From Rhodobacter sp. (GTDB lineage: Bacteria; Pseudomonadota; Alphaproteobacteria; Rhodobacterales; Rhodobacteraceae), in NCBI GenBank assembly GCA_027484985.1, contig JAIXRW010000025.1:62001-126000 (forward strand): a stretch of DNA of 64,000 nucleotides. The letters are read 5' to 3'. This document shows, one piece after another, positions 44,792-53,692 of this stretch. The position numbers were made by a program, and so were the translations under genes. Below the pieces are notes generated by a model that had not been told where the DNA came from, did no database searches, and was given only the letters and a program-made list of their open reading frames with translations. Positions within the stretch are counted from its first letter, which is position 1. Every line of letters begins with the position of its first letter.

Positions 44792-46204
44792 GTGACGGAT
44801 TATTTCAACGAGATGTATCACGGCGGGGCTGTACGTGCGCCCTATGCGCGGCTTGAGGATTGGATGCGGGCGATGCCCGCCGAGCTTCGCAGCCTGAAAC
44901 AGGCCGAGGCCGAGCAGTTGTTCCGCAGGATCGGCATCACATTTGCCGTCTATGGCGAGGGGGGCGACCCGGACAGGCTGATTCCGTTCGACATGTTTCC
45001 GCGCGTGTTCACCGCCGCCGAATGGGCCAGGCTGGAGAAAGGCATCAAGCAGCGGGCGCGGGCGCTGAACGCCTTTCTGGTCGATGTCTATGGGCGGGGC
45101 GAGATCGTGCGGGCGGGGCGGATGCCGTCGAAGCTGGTCTATCAGAACGAGGCCTATGAAAAGGCGGTGGCGGGGATCAAGCCGCCGAAGGGGGTTTATT
45201 CCCATATCGTCGGCGTCGATCTGGTGCGGACGGGGCCGGACGAGTTTTTCGTGCTGGAGGACAATTGCCGGACGCCGAGCGGGGTTTCCTACATGCTGGA
45301 AAACCGCGAGATCATGATGCGGATGTTCCCCGATTTGTTCCGCGAGAACCGGATCGAACCCGTGGATGGCTACCCCGCGCTGCTGCGGCGCACGCTGGCG
45401 AGTGTCGCGCCCGAGAAATGCGCGGGCGAGCCGACCGTGGTGTTGCTGACGCCCGGGCATTTCAACAGCGCCTATTACGAACATTCCTTTCTGGCCGATC
45501 TGATGGGGATCGAACTGGTCGAGGGGCAGGACCTGTTTGTGGAAGGGGCGTTTCTTTACATGCGCACGACCGAGGGGCCGCGGCGGGTGGATGTGGTTTA
45601 CCGCCGCATCGACGATGCCTTTATCGACCCGTTGTGTTTCAGGCCGGACAGTATGCTGGGCGTGCCGGGGTTGATGGATGTCTATCGTTCGGGAGGGGTC
45701 AGCATCTGTTCCGCGCCGGGGGCGGGGGTGGCCGATGACAAGGCGGTTTACACCTTTGTGCCCGAGATGATCCGGTTCTATCTGGGCGAGGAGCCTTTGC
45801 TGAACAACGTGCCCACATGGCAATGCGGGCGCGAGGATGACCTGAAATACGTGCTGGCTAACCTTGGTGATCTTGTCGTCAAGGAGGTGCACGGGTCGGG
45901 CGGATACGGGATGCTGGTGGGGCCCAAATCGAGCAAGGAGCAGATCGAGAATTTCCGTCACCGCATCGTGGCGGACCCAGGCAATTACATTGCCCAGCCG
46001 ACGCTGGCGCTTTCGACCACGCCGACCTTTGTGGCCGAGGGGGTTGCCCCGCGGCATGTGGATTTGCGGCCCTATTGTCTGGTGGGCGAGCGGATCGAAC
46101 TGGTGCCCGGCGGGCTGACGCGGGTGGCGTTGAAGGAGGGGTCTTTGGTGGTGAACTCGTCACAGGGCGGGGGCGTCAAGGACACATGGGTGCTGGCGGA
46201 GTGA
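44792..46204 (+). CDS. Circularly permuted ATP-grasp protein (DUF404/DUF407), Anbu operon gene 1
   Basis: 470 residues from GTG 44792. Motifs of the type-2 permuted ATP-grasp amidoligases: RIGITFAVYGEGGDPDRLIP, VLEDNCRTPSGVSYMLENRE, VYRRIDDAFIDPLCFRPDS and the nucleotide-binding DLVVKEVHGSGGYGMLVGP. Known family context: a peptide ligase acting with an alpha-E protein and a transglutaminase-like peptidase beside Anbu. It probably forms amide bonds using ATP; substrates are unknown. A 4-nt gap separates it from the alpha-E gene. TTGACG lies at about 44697 but I see no matching -10. Confidence 0.92.
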   Translation: MTDYFNEMYHGGAVRAPYARLEDWMRAMPAELRSLKQAEAEQLFRRIGITFAVYGEGGDPDRLIPFDMFPRVFTAAEWARLEKGIKQRARALNAFLVDVYGRGEIVRAGRMPSKLVYQNEAYEKAVAGIKPPKGVYSHIVGVDLVRTGPDEFFVLEDNCRTPSGVSYMLENREIMMRMFPDLFRENRIEPVDGYPALLRRTLASVAPEKCAGEPTVVLLTPGHFNSAYYEHSFLADLMGIELVEGQDLFVEGAFLYMRTTEGPRRVDVVYRRIDDAFIDPLCFRPDSMLGVPGLMDVYRSGGVSICSAPGAGVADDKAVYTFVPEMIRFYLGEEPLLNNVPTWQCGREDDLKYVLANLGDLVVKEVHGSGGYGMLVGPKSSKEQIENFRHRIVADPGNYIAQPTLALSTTPTFVAEGVAPRHVDLRPYCLVGERIELVPGGLTRVALKEGSLVVNSSQGGGVKDTWVLAE

Positions 46205-46208
46205 TGCG

Positions 46209-47159
46209 ATGCTGAGCCGGACCGCTGACAACCTGTATTGGATCGCCCGTTCGATGGAGCGGGCGGAAACCGCCGCGCGGCTTTTGGAGGTGGGGGCGCG
46301 GATCGCGCTGCTGCCATCGGCGGCCGGATACCGCAACGAATGGGACAGCCTGCTGCGGGCGGGCGGTAATGCCGATGCCTTTGCCCTGAAATATGGCGAG
46401 GCGGTGCAGAGGAATATCGAAAGCTTCCTGTTTTTTGACCAGGACAACCCGTCTTCGGTGGCGTCCTGCATCACGCAGGCGCGGGAAAACGGGCGTATCG
46501 TGCGCACCGCGCTGACCGCGCAGGTCTGGGACGCGCTGAACACCGCGTTTCAGGAATTGCGCCAGTTGGAGCGCACGCCGCGCAGCGAATTGGAGTTGAG
46601 CCGCCTGACCGAATGGACCATGCGTCATGCGGCCATGGTGCGGGGGGCTATTGACGCCACGCTGCTGCGCAATGACGGGTGGGATTTCCTGAATATCGGC
46701 TACCATCTGGAACGGGCCGACAACACGGCGCGGCTGATGGATGTGAAGTATTATGTGCTGCTGCCGCGGGTCGATTTCGTGGGATCGGGGTTCGACAATT
46801 ACCAGTGGAGCACGCTGTTGCGCGCCATGTCGGCGCATCGGGCGTTCCACTGGGCCTATGGCGGCGAGGTGACGGCGGCGAAGATCGCGGATTTCCTGAT
46901 CCTCAACACGCAATGCCCGCGGTCGCTGATGACCTGCGCCGAGGGTATGGCCGCGCATCTGGACCGGGTGGCCAAGCTTTATGGCAGCGTGACCGGGGCG
47001 CAGGTGCAGGCGCGCGCCATCGTGGCGGAATTGGCGGTGACGAAGGTGGATGATATCTTTGACGAGGGGCTGCACGATTTCCTGTCGCGTTTCATCCGGC
47101 GGACGGCCGAGCTGGGATCGGTGATCCACGAGACCTATCTGAGCGGGGATATGCGCTGA
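46209..47159 (+). CDS. Alpha-E domain protein (DUF403), Anbu operon gene 2
   Basis: 316 residues, all-helical. It opens LSRTADNLYWIARSMERAET, the alpha-E signature, and has NIGYHLERADNTARLMDVKY. Alpha-E proteins accompany permuted ATP-grasp ligases and are thought to form a complex with them; the biochemical role is unknown. Its TGA overlaps the transglutaminase ATG by one base. Confidence 0.92.
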   Translation: MLSRTADNLYWIARSMERAETAARLLEVGARIALLPSAAGYRNEWDSLLRAGGNADAFALKYGEAVQRNIESFLFFDQDNPSSVASCITQARENGRIVRTALTAQVWDALNTAFQELRQLERTPRSELELSRLTEWTMRHAAMVRGAIDATLLRNDGWDFLNIGYHLERADNTARLMDVKYYVLLPRVDFVGSGFDNYQWSTLLRAMSAHRAFHWAYGGEVTAAKIADFLILNTQCPRSLMTCAEGMAAHLDRVAKLYGSVTGAQVQARAIVAELAVTKVDDIFDEGLHDFLSRFIRRTAELGSVIHETYLSGDMR

Positions 47160-47965
47160 TGCTGCTGTCGGTCGATCATGTGACGCGATACATCTATGAC
47201 CGCCCCGTGCGCGGCGTGGTGCAGAGCCACCGGCTTTCGCCTTCGGTGTTTGACGGGCAGGCCGTGCGGGACTGGACGGTCGAGGTGAGCGATGGCATCG
47301 CGGGCGGCATGTTCCGCGACGGCGCGGGAGACCGCGTGCAGGGCTGGACCGTGAAGGGGCCGGTGCGCGAGATCGAGGTCAGGGTGACGGGCACGGTCGA
47401 GACGGTCGATCTGGCGGGCGTGCTGCGCGGGCACCGCGAAACCGTGCCGGCCGAGGTGTATCTGTGCGAGACGGCGGCGACGCGGGCCGATGCGGCGCTG
47501 GCAACGCTGGCCGATGCCGCGCGCGAGGCGGACGGGCCGCTTGCGATGGCGCACCGGCTGTCGGCGCTGGTGTCAGAGGCGATTGCCTATCGTCCGGGGA
47601 CGACCACGGCGCGCACCACCGCGGCCGAGGCGTTGGCCCAGGGCCAAGGGGTGTGTCAGGATCAGGCGCAGGCGCTGATTGCCTGTGCGCGCCATGTGGG
47701 GATGCCCGCGCGCTATGTGTCGGGCTATCTGTTCGCCAGCGATGGCGATGCCCCCGAGGCGGCCCATGCCTGGGCCGAGCTGTGGGTGGCGGGCTTGGGC
47801 TGGGTGGGGTTCGATGCCGCCAACCGCTGTTGCCCCGATGACCGTTACATCCGGCTTGGATCGGGGTTTGATGCGGTGGATGCAGCCCCCATCCGGGGCA
47901 CGGCGCGCGGAAACGGGCAGGAACGGCTGGATGTGGCGGTTGCGGTCCGGCAGGTGCAGCAATAG
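47159..47965 (+). CDS. Transglutaminase-like cysteine protease, Anbu operon gene 3
   Basis: 268 residues. An N-terminal beta domain (DHVTRYIYDRPVRGVVQSHR) is followed by the catalytic core: Cys in AQGQGVCQDQAQALIACARH, His in APEAAHAWAELWVAGLGWVG and Asp in GFDAANRC. Family members in this context are expected to cleave or transfer amide bonds made by the ATP-grasp ligase. TGATG coupling with the alpha-E gene. Anbu follows after 33 nt. Confidence 0.92.
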   Translation: MLLSVDHVTRYIYDRPVRGVVQSHRLSPSVFDGQAVRDWTVEVSDGIAGGMFRDGAGDRVQGWTVKGPVREIEVRVTGTVETVDLAGVLRGHRETVPAEVYLCETAATRADAALATLADAAREADGPLAMAHRLSALVSEAIAYRPGTTTARTTAAEALAQGQGVCQDQAQALIACARHVGMPARYVSGYLFASDGDAPEAAHAWAELWVAGLGWVGFDAANRCCPDDRYIRLGSGFDAVDAAPIRGTARGNGQERLDVAVAVRQVQQ

Positions 47966-47998
47966 GGTCGGGCTCGGCTGAGTGGGGAAGGGACGGGG

Positions 47999-48724
47999 AT
48001 GACCTATTGCGTGGGGCTTTTGTTGAACGAGGGCATGGTGCTGTTGTCGGATACGCGCACCAATGCGGGGCTCGACAATATCTCGACCTATCGCAAGATG
48101 TTCACCTTTGAAGACCCGGGCGAGCGGGTGATCGCCATCATGACGGCGGGCAGCCTTTCGGTGACGCAGACCACCATCGCGCGGCTGCGCGAGGCGGTCG
48201 ATGACCCCGAGGCGAGCGAGGAAAGTTCGATCCTGAAGGCGCCGACAATGCTGAAAGTGGCCGATATGGTGGGCAACATGCTGTCGAAGGTGCGCGGCGA
48301 GATCGACACCAAGCTTGCGGCGATGGAACAGGGCGCGTCGGCATCGATGATCGTGGCGGGGCAGCGGCGGGGCGGCGCGATGCGGCTGTTCCTGATCTAC
48401 CCCGAGGGGAATTTCATCGAGGCGACCGAGGACACGCCGTTCTTGCAGATTGGCGAGCATAAATACGGCAAGCCGATTCTGGACCGTGTGGTGAAGCCCA
48501 CGACCAGTCTGGCAGACGCGCAGAAGGCGGTGCTGTTGTCGATGGATTCGACGCTGCGGTCGAACCTGTCGGTGGGTATGCCGCTGGATCTGGCGGTGAT
48601 CGAGCGCGATGCGCTGAAAGTTGGCGTCAAGCGGCGGATCGAGGCGGGGGACGCGCAGTTCCGCGCCATGTCGGAGGCGTGGTCAAAGGCGCTGCGCGAC
48701 GGGTTCCAGCAGATCAACATCTGA
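47999..48724 (+). CDS. Anbu (ancestral beta-subunit) proteasome-type peptidase
   Basis: 241 residues. After Met removal the chain starts with Thr1 (TYCVGLLLNEG), with Asp17 in LLSDTRTNAG and Lys32 in STYRKMF, the N-terminal-nucleophile triad of proteasome beta subunits. AIMTAGSLSVTQTTIARLRE and GKPILDRVVKPTTSLADAQK are family-conserved. Anbu forms open helical ring-like assemblies rather than closed barrels in studied bacteria. No proteasome ATPase or pupylation gene is present; the operon partners suggest it acts on peptides made by the ATP-grasp ligase. Confidence 0.93.
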   Translation: MTYCVGLLLNEGMVLLSDTRTNAGLDNISTYRKMFTFEDPGERVIAIMTAGSLSVTQTTIARLREAVDDPEASEESSILKAPTMLKVADMVGNMLSKVRGEIDTKLAAMEQGASASMIVAGQRRGGAMRLFLIYPEGNFIEATEDTPFLQIGEHKYGKPILDRVVKPTTSLADAQKAVLLSMDSTLRSNLSVGMPLDLAVIERDALKVGVKRRIEAGDAQFRAMSEAWSKALRDGFQQINI

Positions 48725-48730
48725 GGGCGG

Positions 48731-48891
48731 CGAAAGATCTTTTGAAGATTTTTCGCAAATTCCTCTTGAAGGAATTTGGGAGCGAAATCTGACGCAGATT
48801 TCGCGCCGGAATTTGACGCAAATTCCGGGGGCTGGCTGCGGGGTACGGAATTTGCGTCAAATTCCGTTGCGTTTTCTGCGTCAGAAAACGC
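48731..48891. repeat. Array of six small hairpins with GACGC/GCGTC (or TTGA) loops (array 2)
   Basis: Six consecutive inverted repeats with 5-nt loops. 48731-48755 CGAAAGATCT, loop TTTGA. 48756-48778 CAAATTCCT, loop CTTGA. 48782-48804 GCGAAATCT, loop GACGC. 48806-48828 CCGGAATTT, loop GACGC. 48845-48867 ACGGAATTT, loop GCGTC. 48869-48891 GCGTTTTCT, loop GCGTC. Stems are 9-10 bp and perfect apart from one G-T pair in the first. The array ends one base before the stop codon of the convergent hydrolase. It is the same family as 4545-4657, with GCGAAATCT and GGAATTT stems shared. Confidence 0.88.
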
Positions 48892-48892
48892 C

Positions 48893-49858
48893 CTAGCGAT
48901 GCGCGTCGAACAGCGTGGCCGCCGAGTCGAAGAAGCGGCGGCGGTGGGCTGCGGTTTCCATCATGATCTCGTGCTCGGCCCCTTGGTACAGGTCGAGGCG
49001 GCCGGTTTTCCAGCCTGCCATGCGCAGGTGGATCGGAATGGTATCGACCACCTTTTCGGCGGTGCCGAGGGCGGTCAGGCAGGGTGTGTCGGGGGCGGGA
49101 AGGGTTGACAGCGCGCCGCATTCGTTCAGGGCCGCCTTGACCCAGCCAAGGCTGGGGCCGCCAAGGCAGAGGTCGCGATGGGCGGCGACCTGGCGGCGCA
49201 TGTAGTCCCAGACCGTGTGATCGGTGGTCAGCACATTGCCCTGCGCGGGGCTGGTCAGCACATAGCTTTGTCCCGTTGTGCCGGGCGCATAGCGGAAGGT
49301 CTGGCGCAGGGGGCCGATCAGCGCCCCCATCGCGCCGGTGAAGGGGCGCAGCCAAGGCGCGAGGTGGATGCCCCACATCGGGGCCGAGAAGGCCACCGCC
49401 TTGACCGGAAAGCCGCGCATGAGGGCGCGCAAGCCGATGGCGCCGCCCATCGAATGGCACAAAAGGTAAAGCGGACGCGGCAGGTCGCTGTTTTCGGCCA
49501 CCGACACAAGGGCGGCAAGGTCGCGCTGGTATTCGTCGAAATGGCCGACATGGCCGATCATGCGGTCGGGATGGGCGCGCGCGGCGAGGCCCTGACCGCG
49601 AAAGTCGATGGCAAGGGTTGCATAGCCGCGCGCGCCCAATTCGGCGGCGGCGCGGCCGTATTTCTCGATATATTCGGTGCGGCCGGGAAGCAGCAGGACG
49701 GTGCCCTTGCTGCCTTGCGGCCAAAGGCCGATGCGGACCTGCACGCCGTCGGAGGTGGTGGCCCAGACCGCATGGCCCCCTGCCGGACCTTCGGCCACTT
49801 CGGCAAAGAAGGGCGCGGGTGGCAGGGCGGCGGTTGCGGTGCGGGCGGTCGCGGTCAT
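48893..49858 (-). CDS. Alpha/beta hydrolase (lysophospholipase/monoacylglycerol lipase type)
   Basis: 321 residues. Nucleophile elbow YLLCHSMGGAIGLRALM (GHSMG-like, here CHSMG), with IDFRGQGLAARAHPDRMIGH and the HFDEYQRDLAALV lid-side motif typical of the PldB/monoglyceride lipase group. The terminal EHEIMMETAAHRRRF supplies the His. Probably cytoplasmic; no signal peptide. Four-nt overlap with the upstream SCP2-like gene, so the two form an operon that may act on lipids. Confidence 0.88.
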   Translation of the reverse strand: MTATARTATAALPPAPFFAEVAEGPAGGHAVWATTSDGVQVRIGLWPQGSKGTVLLLPGRTEYIEKYGRAAAELGARGYATLAIDFRGQGLAARAHPDRMIGHVGHFDEYQRDLAALVSVAENSDLPRPLYLLCHSMGGAIGLRALMRGFPVKAVAFSAPMWGIHLAPWLRPFTGAMGALIGPLRQTFRYAPGTTGQSYVLTSPAQGNVLTTDHTVWDYMRRQVAAHRDLCLGGPSLGWVKAALNECGALSTLPAPDTPCLTALGTAEKVVDTIPIHLRMAGWKTGRLDLYQGAEHEIMMETAAHRRRFFDSAATLFDAHR

Positions 49859-50142
49859 CCGAGGACGGAGCCGAGTTTCATGGCCAGCCCCATGCTGCCA
49901 TCGACCGACAGCCTGCCGGTCATGAAGGCAGTGGTGGGGTTCAGATCGCCGTCGAGGATGGCGCGGAAGGTTTCGGTATTGGCGGTCAGCGTCACATCGG
50001 CGGGGTCATCGCCCGCGCGGACGGTTTCGCCGTCGATCATCACGGCGCCTTCGCCTTCGATCACGAATTTCGCCACCCCGCCCAGAGGGCCGGTCAGCTT
50101 GGCGGCAAGGGCCGCGACGGCTGCGTCTATCACCTGGCTCAT
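49855..50142 (-). CDS. SCP2 sterol-transfer-like protein
   Basis: 95 residues. GGVAKFVIEGEGAVMIDGET, DPADVTLTANTETFRAILDG and NPTTAFMTGRLSVDGSMGLA are the SCP2 lipid-binding fold motifs. It probably binds a lipid or fatty acyl ligand and passes it to the coupled hydrolase; that is inference. The start is 72 bp from the divergent TPR gene. Confidence 0.9.
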   Translation of the reverse strand: MSQVIDAAVAALAAKLTGPLGGVAKFVIEGEGAVMIDGETVRAGDDPADVTLTANTETFRAILDGDLNPTTAFMTGRLSVDGSMGLAMKLGSVLG

Positions 50143-50214
50143 GGTTTTGTCCTTATCGCTATGTCGTGACCCGAGACCGCTGGCGTTTCACGGCGGTTGC
50201 GTTACCTTTCCCTT

Positions 50215-50775
50215 ATGAAACCGCGCTTGCCATTTCACAATCATGTCGTTGCGGCATTTGTCGCGCTTTTTGCCTGTCTTGCGCCCGCATGGGCCGACGG
50301 GGCCAAGCTGGACGCGCTGTTTGACGAGTTGAAGGCGGCCGATGCGGCGGGGTCGCAGCGGATCGAGCAGGAAATCTGGAACGAATGGTCCAAATCGGGG
50401 TCGGCGGCGATGGACCTGCTTTTGGAGCGCGGGCGCGCGGCGATGGAGGCGGGGGATTATGCGGCGGCGGTCGAACACCTGACCGCGCTGACCGACCATG
50501 CGCCGGATTTTGCCGAAGGCTGGAATGCGCGGGCGACGGCCTATTTCCAGATGGGCGAATTGGGGCCTGCGGTGCAGGATATTGCCCATGTGCTGACGCT
50601 GAACCCGCGCCATTTCGGGGCTTTGGCAGGGCTGGGCATGATTTTCGAGCAGCTGGACCAGCCGGACAAGGCGCTTGAGGTGTATAAGGCGGCCTTGGCT
50701 ATACATCCCCACATGACTGAGGTATTGGCCTCGGTCGAGCGGCTGACCAAGGCGACGGCCGGTCAAGACCTTTGA
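50215..50775 (+). CDS. Exported tetratricopeptide-repeat protein
   Basis: 186 residues from ATG 50215; the track start adds six residues. The signal peptide ends at about LAPAWADG. Two to three TPR units follow (LERGRAAMEAGDYAAAVEHL, WNARATAYFQMGELGPAVQD, GLGMIFEQLDQPDKALEVYK). Predicted periplasmic scaffold with unknown partner. It ends 12 nt before the helicase gene, so co-transcription is likely. Confidence 0.85.
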   Translation: MKPRLPFHNHVVAAFVALFACLAPAWADGAKLDALFDELKAADAAGSQRIEQEIWNEWSKSGSAAMDLLLERGRAAMEAGDYAAAVEHLTALTDHAPDFAEGWNARATAYFQMGELGPAVQDIAHVLTLNPRHFGALAGLGMIFEQLDQPDKALEVYKAALAIHPHMTEVLASVERLTKATAGQDL

Positions 50776-50787
50776 CAGTGGGTGGAC

Positions 50788-53691
50788 ATGACGACTGCAA
50801 GGGTCACGGCGGTCCTCGGGCCGACCAATACCGGCAAGACGCATTATGCGATCGAGCGGATGCTGGCGCATCGGACGGGGGTGATCGGCCTGCCGCTGCG
50901 GCTGCTTGCGCGCGAGGTCTATGACCGCTGCGTGGCGCAGCGCGGGCCTTCGGTCGTGGCGCTGGTGACGGGCGAAGAGCGGATCGTGCCGGAACGGACG
51001 CAATACTGGGTCTGCACGGTCGAGGCGATGCCCTTGGAGATCGGCGCCGATTTCGTGGCGGTGGACGAGATCCAGCTCTGCGCCGACCCCGAGCGGGGGC
51101 ATGTGTTCACCGACCGTCTGCTGCGCGCGCGGGGGCTGCACGAGACGCTGTTCATGGGGTCCGACACGATGCGGCAGGCAATTGCCGCACTGGTGCCCGG
51201 CGTGCAGTTCATGAAGCGCGAGCGGTTTTCGACGCTGACCTATACGGGGTCGAAAAAGATCAGCCGGATGCCGCCGCGCAGTGCCATCGTCGGGTTCTCG
51301 GTCGAGAATGTCTATGCGATTGCCGAATTGATCCGGCGGCAAAAGGGCGGTTGCGCCGTGGTGATGGGGGCGCTGAGCCCCCGCACGCGGAACGCGCAGG
51401 TGGCGCTTTATCAGAATGGCGATGTGGATTATCTGGTGGCGACCGATGCCATCGGGATGGGGTTGAACCTTGATATCCGGCATGTGGCCTTTTCCAGCAC
51501 AGCGAAGTTCGACGGGCGGCGGATGCGGGCGCTTTATCCGCAGGAACTGGCGCAGATCGCGGGGCGGGCGGGGCGCCATACCGAGAACGGCACCTTTGGC
51601 GTGACGGGCGAGGCGCGGCCATTGGATGACGAGTTGATCGAGGCGATCGAAAACCACCGTTTCCAGCCGGTGAAAAAGCTGCATTGGCGCAATGAGCGGC
51701 TGGAATTCGGCACGGTCGAGCGGCTGATCCGGTCGCTGGAGGAGCCGACGAACAACGAATGGCTGACGCGGGCGCGGGATTCGGACGACCTGACCGCGCT
51801 GAAGGTGCTGGCCGAGATGCCCGAGGTGCGCGACCGCTTGCGTTCCCCAGCCGATGTGCGGCTGCTTTGGGATGTGTGCCGCGTGCCCGATTTCCGGTCA
51901 TCTTCGGGGATGGAACATGCCAGCCTGTTGCAACGCTTGTTCGAGTTCCTCAAGACCGGACGGGTGCCGAGCGATTGGCTTGCCAAGGCCGTCGAACGCA
52001 TCGACAAGACGGAAGGCGATATCGACGCCATCTCGAAACGGTTGGCGTATATCCGCACCTGGACCTATGTGGCGCAGCGCAAAGGATGGGTGGATGACGA
52101 AATACATTGGCGCGAGGAGACGCGCGCTGTAGAAGACCGCCTGTCAGATGCGCTGCATGCGCGGCTGACGCAAAGATTTGTTGATCGGCGCACGAGTGTA
52201 TTGATGCGGCGGTTGAAGCAGAAGGAGACCCTCGTGGCCGAGGTGAATGACAAGGGTGAAGTGACGGTGGAAGGCGAATTCGTCGGCCGTCTGGACGGGT
52301 TCCGCTTCCATCAGGATGCGTCCTCGTCGCCCGATGAAGCCCGCACGCTGCGGCAGGCGGCAGTGCAGGCGCTGCGCCCCGAGTTCCATCTGCGCGCGGA
52401 CCGCTTCTATAACGCGCCCGATACCGAGATGGATTTCACCGAGCAGGGCGGGCTGATGTGGGGAACCACGGCTGTCGGCAAGCTGGTGAAGGGCCCCGAG
52501 GTGCTGCGCGCCAGTGTCGAGGCCTTTGTCGATGACGAGGCGGGGCCGGATGTGGCCGAAAAGGTCAAGCGCCGCTTGCAGCATTTCATCGACCGCAAGA
52601 CGGCCGCGCTGTTCGAGCCCTTGGCCGCGATGGCCCGCGACGAGGCGCTGACGGGGCTGGCGCGGGGCTTTGCCTTCCGTCTGGTCGAGGCGCTGGGGGT
52701 TCTGCCGCGCGATGCGGTGAACGAGGAAGTCAAACAGCTGGATCAGGATGCCCGCGGCGCGCTGCGCAAGCATGGCGTGCGGTTCGGCCAGTTCACGGTG
52801 TTTCTGCCCGCGCTGCTGAAGCCCGCGCCGACACGGTTGCGGCTGGTCCTTTGGTCGCTGTGGAACGGGCTGGACGAGTTTCCCGAAAGCCCGCCGCCCG
52901 GTCTGGTGACGATTCCGAACATTTCCGAGGTGCCAAAGCAGCATTACACGCTGTCGGGCTATCACCCTGCGGGAACGCGTGCGATCCGCATCGACATGCT
53001 GGAACGGCTGGCCGATCTGCTGCGCGCGAAAGACAGCCGCGCGGGGTTCGAGGCCGCGCCCGAGATGCTGTCGATCACCGGCATGACGCTGGAGCAGTTC
53101 GCGGACCTGATGGCAGGGCTTGGCTACAAGGGCGAAAAGGGCGAGCGGCCCAAGGCCAAGGTGGTCGAACCGCCAAAGCCCGCCGAGCCGCAATCGACCG
53201 CGCCCATTCCGGAAGAGGTTTCGGTGCTGGCCCCGCCGCCCGAACCCGAGCCTGAACCCGCGCCCGAGGGCGAGGCGGCGCCAGTCGAGATGGAGGCGTT
53301 CTATACCTTTACCTGGGCGCCCAAGCCGCGCTTCCAGCGGCCCGAACGCGGCCCCCGCCCCGAACGGGGTGCGCCGCGGGGCGAGCGTGCGCCAAAGCCC
53401 GAAGGGCAGCCTGCCGAGGCGGGGGCCGCCACGGGCGAGCGCCCGCAGGGCGAGCGCCGCGACCGGGGCGAAAAGGGTGGCTACAAGGGCAACCGCGATG
53501 CGAACAAGGGCGGCAAGGGCGGCAAGCCCGAGCGGCGCGAGGATCGCGGGGGCGAGCGGGGCGACAGGGGAGAGCGGGGCGGCAAGCCGCAGGGGGCCAA
53601 AACCTTCGAGGCCCGTCCGCCGCGCGCTGAAAAGCCCATCGATCCCGATAACCCCTTTGCCGTGCTGGCGGCGCTGAAGAACCGGACCTGA
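50788..53691 (+). CDS. SUV3-like DExH RNA helicase
   Basis: 967 residues from ATG 50788; GTG 50782 is an alternative. Motif I VLGPTNTGKTHYAIERM, motif II VAVDEIQLCADPERGHVF, motif III LFMGSDTM, motif V VATDAIGMGLNLDIRHVA and motif VI QIAGRAGRHTENGTFG match the SUV3/mitochondrial-type helicases found in alphaproteobacteria. The C-terminal 200 residues are low-complexity: Pro/Glu-rich, then Arg/Gly-rich (PERGPRPERGAPRGERAPK), probably RNA-binding. Likely role in RNA turnover. The S4-domain gene begins 2 nt after the stop. Confidence 0.92.
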   Translation: MTTARVTAVLGPTNTGKTHYAIERMLAHRTGVIGLPLRLLAREVYDRCVAQRGPSVVALVTGEERIVPERTQYWVCTVEAMPLEIGADFVAVDEIQLCADPERGHVFTDRLLRARGLHETLFMGSDTMRQAIAALVPGVQFMKRERFSTLTYTGSKKISRMPPRSAIVGFSVENVYAIAELIRRQKGGCAVVMGALSPRTRNAQVALYQNGDVDYLVATDAIGMGLNLDIRHVAFSSTAKFDGRRMRALYPQELAQIAGRAGRHTENGTFGVTGEARPLDDELIEAIENHRFQPVKKLHWRNERLEFGTVERLIRSLEEPTNNEWLTRARDSDDLTALKVLAEMPEVRDRLRSPADVRLLWDVCRVPDFRSSSGMEHASLLQRLFEFLKTGRVPSDWLAKAVERIDKTEGDIDAISKRLAYIRTWTYVAQRKGWVDDEIHWREETRAVEDRLSDALHARLTQRFVDRRTSVLMRRLKQKETLVAEVNDKGEVTVEGEFVGRLDGFRFHQDASSSPDEARTLRQAAVQALRPEFHLRADRFYNAPDTEMDFTEQGGLMWGTTAVGKLVKGPEVLRASVEAFVDDEAGPDVAEKVKRRLQHFIDRKTAALFEPLAAMARDEALTGLARGFAFRLVEALGVLPRDAVNEEVKQLDQDARGALRKHGVRFGQFTVFLPALLKPAPTRLRLVLWSLWNGLDEFPESPPPGLVTIPNISEVPKQHYTLSGYHPAGTRAIRIDMLERLADLLRAKDSRAGFEAAPEMLSITGMTLEQFADLMAGLGYKGEKGERPKAKVVEPPKPAEPQSTAPIPEEVSVLAPPPEPEPEPAPEGEAAPVEMEAFYTFTWAPKPRFQRPERGPRPERGAPRGERAPKPEGQPAEAGAATGERPQGERRDRGEKGGYKGNRDANKGGKGGKPERREDRGGERGDRGERGGKPQGAKTFEARPPRAEKPIDPDNPFAVLAALKNRT

Positions 53692-53692
53692 T

